The notes under the pieces: model-generated
What the model saw: only the letters and a program-made list of their open reading frames with translations
Database searches by the model: none
Told to the model about the DNA's origin: nothing
NCBI GenBank assembly: GCA_900552705.1
Contig: USAX01000021.1
Coordinates: 1-19,765 of the forward strand
DNA from: an uncultured Collinsella sp.
GTDB lineage: Bacteria; Actinomycetota; Coriobacteriia; Coriobacteriales; Coriobacteriaceae
DNA: 19,765 nucleotides
Direction of reading: 5' to 3'
Program-made: the position numbers and the translations under genes
Shown here: positions 14,639-19,765 of the stretch, piece after piece
Layout: each line of letters begins with the position of its first letter
How positions within the stretch are numbered: the stretch's first letter is position 1

Positions 14639-15454
14639 TCAGCTGTGACCACGCACACCGTCAAGGTTCAACGTCTCAAAATTTAACGATTGAAGCGAAG
14701 AGAGTGCCCGAACGGAGTCCTCTGTTGCCGCTTTTCCCGTTAGAATTCGACTGATGGAACCATACACCATGCCCTCAAGGGTTTCCTGCGCCGTGCGAAG
14801 AAATTGCATCTTTGCGCTTTTGGAGTAAAGATCACTCACCTTCTTTTCGTCTTTGATGACCCATCCGAGCATTTGCCTGATACCATCGTCCTCTGCCCAA
14901 ATGACATTTAATCCTTCGGAAACGCAGTGGTCGTAGTAGATAAGGCATCTACAAGAAAAGGCACGAAGAGCAAAAAACTCAGTCCATAGCTCTTCGCCAA
15001 GATAAGGGCGCAGTTCCTCAAGATGGTCGTTTTTGCAGTATTCCAGTGCACGGTTCGTGCCATCACCGCACTCCATACCACCAATTTTAAGCAGGTTCTC
15101 CCTATGGCGCTCATGCGGAAGAAGAATGGAATCAATGCTAACGCATGGGCTGCTCAGCTCCCTAAGACGAAGCACTTCTTTCCATACCCGCTCAGCAGCT
15201 TGAGCCTGTCGCTCAATTGTATACAACTGACTTTTTTGCTGTTGAGACAAAACCGCGTTGATGATTCCGCTCTGGCGGGAAAGTACCTCCTTGTTTTGGT
15301 CTATGCTTTTCTGTAGTTTTGCGTTTTCTGCCTTGAGCCTATTCTCACGCGCATAGCCAACGAAAGTAGCTGCGAGAAATGAAATAGCCGGTAGAGCGAG
15401 TTCTAAACCATGCCCCGTTAAAAACCGCACAATCGCTGTGCTTATGTTATCCAC
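14639..15454 (-). CDS. membrane-anchored coiled-coil protein, unknown, in defence cassette
   Basis: A 271-residue protein I do not recognise. One hydrophobic segment near the N terminus (about 16-35, LELALPAISFLAATFVGYA) is followed by a long heptad-like charged region (about 36-105, ENRLKAENAKLQKSIDQNKE and onward). A mixed, cysteine-containing helical domain follows to the C terminus (FSCRCLIYYDHC near the middle). I chose the GTG at 15454 because CGGAGG stands six bases before it; a TTG at 15508 in frame has no good site. It is the last gene of the leftward cassette, 76 bp after the SLATT gene, and probably co-transcribed. A role as an extra effector or effector regulator is inferred only from position. 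Confidence 0.78.
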   Translation of the reverse strand: MDNISTAIVRFLTGHGLELALPAISFLAATFVGYARENRLKAENAKLQKSIDQNKEVLSRQSGIINAVLSQQQKSQLYTIERQAQAAERVWKEVLRLRELSSPCVSIDSILLPHERHRENLLKIGGMECGDGTNRALEYCKNDHLEELRPYLGEELWTEFFALRAFSCRCLIYYDHCVSEGLNVIWAEDDGIRQMLGWVIKDEKKVSDLYSKSAKMQFLRTAQETLEGMVYGSISRILTGKAATEDSVRALSSLQSLNFETLNLDGVRGHS

Positions 15455-15530
15455 CTGTATCCTCCGCTCAATCAGCCGCACGCTATCAGCAAACAACCGA
15501 TAACGCAAGAATAAAACGATGCTTGTTGCG

Positions 15531-16112
15531 TCACTGCGCCTTCTCTTGTCGCTTGGAGCTTCTGAGTCCTATTGGGAGAAGCTGATCGCACTCTCCGACT
15601 TCAAATGATTGCTCGGAATCCCGTTTGAGCGCTATTTGGGCGAGGCGATAGGCCTTATCGTTCGTTCTCGGTGCAGACAAATAGGTCTGTTCAAGTCTAT
15701 CCTGCAGCCCCTTCCTCGACTCCCGTATCTGTTGAGTGCCCAGGTCGTCGAAGTCCGTTAACAACGATAGGTAATCCTGAATAATTGGCCAAAGCCCATC
15801 CGCTGCGGCCCGATGCTCGGATACCTCTCGTGAATAGTCCCTTCCTCTTGAGTACAAATTAAGAGCAAGTGATAAGGCCGAGCAAAGCCCGGCAATCAAG
15901 CTGACAAGATATTGGGAAGCGATCAGCGAGCTGATGATGCCGACCGAGGAGATTGAGGTCAGCGTGATTTGAACTATAGATAGTATATTTCGGCTTCTCT
16001 CTTTCAGCCCCGCAGCCTTTTGCTGGGTCGTATATGTGTAAAGAGCCTTACCATATGCCTCTACGATTTGAGAATAAAGACGCTCTCTCCAAGCCTTATC
16101 GGTTTCATTCAT
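15531..16112 (-). CDS. SLATT-domain two-helix membrane protein, predicted CBASS effector
   Basis: A 193-residue protein with the SLATT layout: an N-terminal amphipathic helix (about 8-40), two transmembrane helices (about 43-64 and 69-87), then a cytoplasmic helical domain including YSREVSEHRAAADGLWPIIQDYLSLL. SLATT (SMODS and SLOG-associating 2TM) proteins are predicted membrane-disrupting or pore-forming effectors triggered by nucleotide signals. The gene starts 12 bp after the stop of the nucleotidyltransferase gene, the classic pairing. The upstream ribosome-binding site is weak (AGGT about 12 bases before ATG), suggesting translational coupling or deliberately low expression of a toxic product. 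Confidence 0.82.
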   Translation of the reverse strand: MNETDKAWRERLYSQIVEAYGKALYTYTTQQKAAGLKERSRNILSIVQITLTSISSVGIISSLIASQYLVSLIAGLCSALSLALNLYSRGRDYSREVSEHRAAADGLWPIIQDYLSLLTDFDDLGTQQIRESRKGLQDRLEQTYLSAPRTNDKAYRLAQIALKRDSEQSFEVGECDQLLPIGLRSSKRQEKAQ

Positions 16113-16124
16113 GTTGGATACGAC

Positions 16125-16934
16125 CTAAACCATGCAGCGAAGCACTTTGCCGAGGCAATCCATGCTTTTTGACGTGTCGACCATTTGTCTACTGCCCGGA
16201 GCCGAAAGCTGAAAGCTATAGCGCCCGCCGAAGGACATCGAATTGAATCTTTCGAGCAGCTTTGCTTCATACGTTCCCTCCGGTGAAGATGTCATCCCAT
16301 TAGACCAGCGCCAATCACCAATGGCTTCGTACACAAAGCTGTCAATTACAATTCCGGATAACTTGTAGCTCGAATAGTGCTCAGAGTGAACCACGCGAAT
16401 GTGCTTACAGGTATCGAATAAAAGGCCGTTGGATGTTTCGTTTTTCTCCCGCATAGCACGTTGCTCCGCTTTGGGATTCGTGGAGCGCCAGTTGCCACCC
16501 ATGTTGCTATCGGGATAGGAAAAGGACAGGTCACCCATCCAATTGGTTTCTTCAAAAGCAGGGAGTACCTCTATTTTCATGCCGTCGCTAAAGTTCATCA
16601 CAATCACTTGGCCATCCGCCCGAACATCCGTTAAGGGCAAGGTGACCTTTATGGACTCTTTGACTGCTTGCAGCAAGCGGGATTGCCCGTTTCCTCTATA
16701 CAGGTCATAGCGTTCGTATTCATCTTTTGGCAAAATCGCCAGCATATCGATATCGCTCGTATTCGTCGCTGTCCCTCTTCCATAGGAACCAACATATAGA
16801 GAGTGACTATTCTCGTTGTCGCTCTCCCAAAACTCCCGGTTAATTGCCTTGGTCACCCGCTTGTATCTTTGCGAGATGCGAGACCTAACTTCGCTATTGA
16901 TGCTACCGGGGTTATGAATCACATGGCAGCTCAT
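16125..16934 (-). CDS. CD-NTase (SMODS-type) cyclic-nucleotide synthase
   Basis: A 269-residue nucleotidyltransferase of the pol-beta/cGAS-DncV type. The active site GSYGRGTATNTSDID gives G49-S50 and the metal-binding D61 and D63; the third acidic residue is E122 in MKIEVLPAF, matching the IDVVPAF-like pattern of SMODS enzymes. The family makes cyclic di- or trinucleotides in response to phage infection. The ATG at 16934 has AAAGGAGG five bases upstream; the longer frame to 17030 overlaps the end of the endonuclease gene. With SLATT directly after it this makes a minimal, two-gene CBASS-like unit without the Cap2/Cap3 or HORMA/TRIP13 accessory genes. Confidence 0.85.
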   Translation of the reverse strand: MSCHVIHNPGSINSEVRSRISQRYKRVTKAINREFWESDNENSHSLYVGSYGRGTATNTSDIDMLAILPKDEYERYDLYRGNGQSRLLQAVKESIKVTLPLTDVRADGQVIVMNFSDGMKIEVLPAFEETNWMGDLSFSYPDSNMGGNWRSTNPKAEQRAMREKNETSNGLLFDTCKHIRVVHSEHYSSYKLSGIVIDSFVYEAIGDWRWSNGMTSSPEGTYEAKLLERFNSMSFGGRYSFQLSAPGSRQMVDTSKSMDCLGKVLRCMV

Positions 16935-16998
16935 CGATACCTCCTTTGTTATTGAAATAACGGCGGGGCCGTAAAACCTCAGACGATTGGTCCCAGCA

Positions 16999-17961
16999 TT
17001 AATACGGCCCAAGGAACTTCTCACCATCAAGGTGAATCATATGGTCAGGTGTATCGGCGCACCACGCCTCGGTTTCCCAAGCCAAGTCACCGAGATACCC
17101 CTGCATAACCTTTCTGTTTGGGAAGCATGAAACGAATATCAGCTCGTGCCCGCTTTCGCCAAACAGCTGAATAAGTTCCTGCTTTCGAGTCACATCAACT
17201 GGGCCATGACTCGAACACGCTTCCATGAGATAAAGCCAGTTCTTCTCTTCAAGCCATACAATCAAATCCGGTTCTTTGCCTCGGGGCGGCATTATCACGT
17301 TGATGTGTTTAAGCGTTTCGGCTTCGACCCTCTCATTCTCCTTGCTCGTGTCACCGATATAGAGAACCGATGCGCCGGGAGAAAACCTTGGGCAGAACTC
17401 CTCAACCATGCTTTTCACAAGGAGGTTCTGCCCACCAGCTGATAGCCGAATGCTTGAACCGTTCGGAAGAGTAACGGGGACTTTCGCGAGTTCGCGCTTC
17501 TCCTCGACCTTTTCAAGCCATGTTTCGATGCTCTCTTTGTACCGAACCAGCTCGTTACCGAAATCATCTTCGCCATAGTGTTTTAACAGCTCGGTTGCCT
17601 GTCCACTCAATCGGTAGTTCCATTTCGGAGAGTTGATTGGCCGAGCGGGGTTGTCGGCGTTCTCCTCCACAAGGCCCACCTGAACAAACTGATGCAACGT
17701 AAACCGCCGTATCGTCTCCCGAGTATTCGGCTTGTACTTGACGCGGAATTCCTCCGCAATCCAATCCATAATGGCACGGGTGCCGAGCATCGAGTTGGTT
17801 GCGTTAGACCATCCGTCGCCCAGTCCAAGCCCGGCAAGCGCGAGCAAAACCATTGCCGAACGTTGGTTGCTCCTCTCCTCGTCCATGTCTAAGCACTTCA
17901 GAAAGAGCTGGGCACCTTCAATCGTGACGGTGTCACGAGCTACATCATAAGTGAGCGACAC
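16999..17961 (-). CDS. BsuBI/PstI-family type II restriction endonuclease
   Basis: A 320-residue enzyme predicted to cut at CTGCAG. The N-terminal domain (1-165) is helical and probably a winged-helix DNA-binding part. The C-terminal catalytic domain has GGQN (176-179), PRFSPGA, YIGDT (201-205), PD at 231-232, E247 in LMEACSSHGP, AWETEAWCAD (294-303) and the terminal HLDGEKFLGPY, all characteristic of BsuBI/PstI endonucleases. Start: GTG at 17961 with GGAGGT nine bases upstream, inside the methyltransferase gene, which it overlaps by 22 bp. The overlap makes expression follow that of the protective methylase. Confidence 0.93.
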   Translation of the reverse strand: MSLTYDVARDTVTIEGAQLFLKCLDMDEERSNQRSAMVLLALAGLGLGDGWSNATNSMLGTRAIMDWIAEEFRVKYKPNTRETIRRFTLHQFVQVGLVEENADNPARPINSPKWNYRLSGQATELLKHYGEDDFGNELVRYKESIETWLEKVEEKRELAKVPVTLPNGSSIRLSAGGQNLLVKSMVEEFCPRFSPGASVLYIGDTSKENERVEAETLKHINVIMPPRGKEPDLIVWLEEKNWLYLMEACSSHGPVDVTRKQELIQLFGESGHELIFVSCFPNRKVMQGYLGDLAWETEAWCADTPDHMIHLDGEKFLGPY

Positions 17962-19340
17962 TGCGCATCAACCTCCTCTTGGCTGATTCCCTGGCGCCAT
18001 TGCTCCCCCAAGAGGGACAATGACAACCTCGATGGCGTTGGCATGGCGTTGAGGTCGCTTGCATTGACCTGTGTGCTTCCAGATCGCGAGCGAAACCACT
18101 CTTCAATTTGGGTACTACGAAGCCACAAGGAAAGACCATTTGCCTCCAGCTCCGTCATCGGAACGGTTTTTCTTGGCGTCCCGGCATGGATAAAGTTTAG
18201 ATGATTCTCCAATGCTTCCGCTTCCGGAAGGTTTAGGGGATAAGCCTTGACTCTGCGACGTTCCTCTTTCGAGGAAAAACGCTTGACCACGACGAAGCTG
18301 CCCGGGCCAATCAATTGCTTGCGCTGCTTTTCCGCGCTGCAATCAATCCACTGAGCCTTTCCTTCCTCAACTGGATGTTTAAAACCATCGTCTGAGAAGT
18401 TGCAGGAATAGATAAGTCGACGCAACCCTTCTTTGAAATCAAAACTCAATACATCGCGAGATCGAAAGTCAACCACTTTCCCTGTGCTCGCGCACAGCCC
18501 TTCCTCTTTGAGAGTTTTGAGCTTTCCCAACATGGCGGATTCAACGGGACGGACGCGAACCGTCTTGTCTCCCGCCTCATCAACAAGAGAGGAAAAGGGG
18601 TATGAGTTGACAATCTGTTCGTCGGTTTTGTCCTGTGATTCGGAGACGCGAACCTCCGCTTTCTGCCTGTCCTTTGATATGGCAAGAAGCATAGTCTCTT
18701 GAAGCACGTCAGTATCTGAGAAAATCTCAGTTCGCGAGCCATAAATATGAAGTGCGTCGATAGACACGCTATTGAGCATCCACTCGCGAAACGCTTGGAA
18801 ATACTGCCCATTCATCCACGAGCGAGGAACGATGGCGACGCACTGTCCCCCCGGCTTCAACGCCTTAATGGCGAGCATCAAGAACGCTGAGTAAAGATTT
18901 GGCGAACGTACTGGCAAAGAAGATTGCCTCGGGTCGTCTGCCAGCATCTTCTTGTAAGGGGGATTCAAGATAACGCGGTCGTAATCATTTTCAATAAGCA
19001 CAGACAACGCGTCGGCATTAATCGTTTTGTGTGCAATACCAAGTCGGTTCAACTCGGCATCGTAAATAGCGGCGAGACGGGGATCCATCTCAACTCCGTC
19101 AACAAACACGTTGTTGTCGTATCGTTCCGCCAACGCGACGGACAGGATGCCGGTACCGGCTCCCAAGTCAAGGCACTTGAAGCGGTCGGGGCCTATGCTG
19201 TCAGACATCATCGATGTAGCCAGCAACGCCGTCTGGTATGGAGTTAGATACTGGGAATAATCTTCCCGTATATCGACAGTTGTACTGGCAACCGTTGCCG
19301 TCCTTGTATCCTCTGCGCTCAATAGGGCAGCTGCCGTCAT
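17940..19340 (-). CDS. N6-adenine DNA methyltransferase of BsuBI/PstI system
   Basis: A 466-residue gamma-class adenine methyltransferase that should protect CTGCAG from the partner enzyme. Motif X is in QYLTPYQTALLA (30-41), the SAM-binding motif I is CLDLGAGTGILS (D58-G64), and the catalytic motif IV is NPPY at 126-129. A C-terminal target-recognition domain follows (about 260-440). The ATG at 19340 is preceded by GAGAGG about eight bases upstream. A small GGCGC-AAA-GCGCC hairpin (19359-19371) stands just before the ribosome-binding site and might modulate translation. It is the first clear gene of the leftward cassette. Confidence 0.92.
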   Translation of the reverse strand: MTAAALLSAEDTRTATVASTTVDIREDYSQYLTPYQTALLATSMMSDSIGPDRFKCLDLGAGTGILSVALAERYDNNVFVDGVEMDPRLAAIYDAELNRLGIAHKTINADALSVLIENDYDRVILNPPYKKMLADDPRQSSLPVRSPNLYSAFLMLAIKALKPGGQCVAIVPRSWMNGQYFQAFREWMLNSVSIDALHIYGSRTEIFSDTDVLQETMLLAISKDRQKAEVRVSESQDKTDEQIVNSYPFSSLVDEAGDKTVRVRPVESAMLGKLKTLKEEGLCASTGKVVDFRSRDVLSFDFKEGLRRLIYSCNFSDDGFKHPVEEGKAQWIDCSAEKQRKQLIGPGSFVVVKRFSSKEERRRVKAYPLNLPEAEALENHLNFIHAGTPRKTVPMTELEANGLSLWLRSTQIEEWFRSRSGSTQVNASDLNAMPTPSRLSLSLLGEQWRQGISQEEVDAQCRSLMM

Positions 19341-19381
19341 GCTTAATTCCTCTCATCCGGCGCAAAGCGCCTTCAAATCTA

Positions 19382-19528
19382 TTAATTCAATCTTATCTCT
19401 CCGTGCGGACAAAAATGGATGCCGCCTCTTGAAAGACCTACGACAGCCTTGCCACGAACAAGCAATTCCTCAAGTTGTGGCAAAGAGTCGGTAGATAGTC
19501 CATATCGAAACATCGGCATATTGTTCAC
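19382..19528 (-). CDS. possible small protein upstream of the methyltransferase, unknown
   Basis: A 48-codon frame (GTG start) reading VNNMPMFRYGLSTDSLPQLEE, LLVRGKAVVGLSRGG and IHFCPHGEIRLN. Its composition is protein-like and its stop is 42 bp before the methyltransferase start. No good ribosome-binding site is visible, and the same frame is open about 75 bases further upstream (with TCKYSGSFRRTVDCHDG), without an ATG, so this could be the C-terminal end of a gene cut by recombination. It has no visible helix-turn-helix, so it does not look like a standard R-M controller protein. I do not recognise it. Confidence 0.38.
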   Translation of the reverse strand: MNNMPMFRYGLSTDSLPQLEELLVRGKAVVGLSRGGIHFCPHGEIRLN

Positions 19529-19584
19529 GGAGCCGTCATGACAATCTACCGTTCGCCGAAAAGACCCGGAATATTTGCAAGTTT

Positions 19585-19603
19585 GTGGACTACCCGGTGG
19601 ACT
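19585..19603 (+). other. att-like repeat, right copy
   Basis: GTGGACT-ACCCG-GTGGACT, in the same orientation as the left copy (13290-13308). It lies between the terminator of the tRNA operon and the defence cassette, where the junction of an element inserted next to tRNA-Val would be expected. Confidence 0.4.
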
Positions 19604-19613
19604 GCTGGTGACC

Positions 19614-19649
19614 TAAAACAAAACAGCCCAGAGACAGAGCCTCTGAGCT
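19614..19649 (-). terminator. Rho-independent terminator of the tRNA operon
   Basis: On the minus strand the stem AGCTCAGAG / CTCTGGGCT (19641-19649 with 19625-19633, one G-U pair, seven-base loop) is followed by GTTTTGTTTT. It stands ten bases after the CCA end of tRNA-Val and should end the leftward tRNA transcript before the defence cassette. Confidence 0.8.
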
Positions 19650-19658
19650 GCGAACATT

Positions 19659-19733
19659 TGGTGGGCGTTAGAAGATTTGAACTTCTGACCTCTTCCGTGT
19701 CAGGGAAGCGCTCTCCCCCTGAGCTAAACGCCC
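19659..19733 (-). tRNA. tRNA-Val(GAC)
   Basis: The minus strand folds into a cloverleaf. The acceptor stem is GGGCGTT paired with AACGCCC, followed by A73 and an encoded CCA (19659-19661). The D arm contains TAGCTCAGGGGGAGAGC, and the anticodon stem CTTCC/GGAAG encloses loop CTGACAC with anticodon GAC (valine, codon GUC). The T arm is AGAAGTTCAAATCTTCT. The length is 75 bases including CCA. Confidence 0.95.
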
Positions 19734-19736
19734 AAA

Positions 19737-19765
19737 TGGAGCGGACAACGGGGCTCGAACCCGCG
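19737..19765 (-). tRNA. 3' part of a second tRNA, probably Gly (partial)
   Basis: The last 29 bases contain the T arm (GGGTTCGAGCCC), the 3' acceptor strand TGTCCGC, U73 and CCA, on the minus strand. A 5' acceptor of GCGGACA and a U at position 73 are typical of tRNA-Gly. The anticodon is outside the window. It lies three bases from tRNA-Val and is in the same transcript. Confidence 0.75.

Larger units (their letters stand above)
13290..19603. mobile_element. degenerate genomic island carrying R-M and CBASS-like genes
   Basis: The segment starts at an integrase fragment, contains an IS21-type remnant and a leftward defence cassette, and ends beside tRNA-Val. Similar GTGGACT-type motifs flank it. 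The defence genes look less GC-rich and use a wider range of codons than the housekeeping genes to the left. With the integrase destroyed, the island is probably no longer mobile by itself. The exact boundaries are inferred. Confidence 0.5.

Overview
The window looks like a chromosomal segment of a high-GC gut anaerobe. My best guess is a Coriobacteriia member close to Collinsella. This rests on the oxygen-sensitive class III ribonucleotide reductase, GC-rich codon use and gene repertoire, not on any search. About the first 12.8 kb is compact housekeeping DNA. From about 13.2 kb to the tRNA genes at the right end the DNA is an acquired accessory segment with defence genes and transposon scars.

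Housekeeping part. The very start of a leftward gene (1-13) lies divergent to a LysR-type regulator (172-1074). Rightward genes follow: RNase HI, a Gfo/Idh/MocA oxidoreductase, an acylphosphatase with an N-terminal extension, and a Fur-family regulator carrying the complete PerR metal-ligand set. A leftward group reads slyD-like FKBP, then a UreE-family nickel chaperone without any urease gene nearby, then a Cof-type HAD phosphatase. Two rightward genes are a membrane-dipeptidase (M19) and a YgjP-type HELVH metallopeptidase. A leftward cluster reads nrdD, nrdG, folE, an HD-domain hydrolase, folB. It joins deoxynucleotide synthesis with early pterin/folate steps. Upstream of nrdD there is a strong NrdR box (15 of 16 consensus positions), a weaker second box 32 bp away, and a promoter between and over them. 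The 427-bp nrdD-nrdG gap holds two large inverted repeats, one of which includes a mirrored copy of the last codons of nrdD.

Accessory part. A tyrosine-integrase N-terminal fragment is cut off after its arm-binding domain and fused to an IS21-type istB remnant. That remnant, and the small zinc-ribbon ORF behind it, each carry a single-base frameshift. An IS-end-like sequence and a perfect 17-bp palindrome follow. Leftward and apparently co-directional comes a five-gene defence cassette: an N6-adenine methyltransferase and a BsuBI/PstI-type endonuclease (22-bp overlap), a CD-NTase (SMODS-type) nucleotidyltransferase, a SLATT two-helix membrane protein, and an unrecognised membrane-anchored coiled-coil protein. 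I read this as a CTGCAG restriction-modification pair coupled to a small CBASS-like nucleotide-signalling system. A short unrecognised ORF precedes the methyltransferase. The segment is bracketed by GTGGACT-N5-GTGGRCT motifs (13290 and 19585) and abuts tRNA-Val(GAC) and a partial tRNA, probably Gly.
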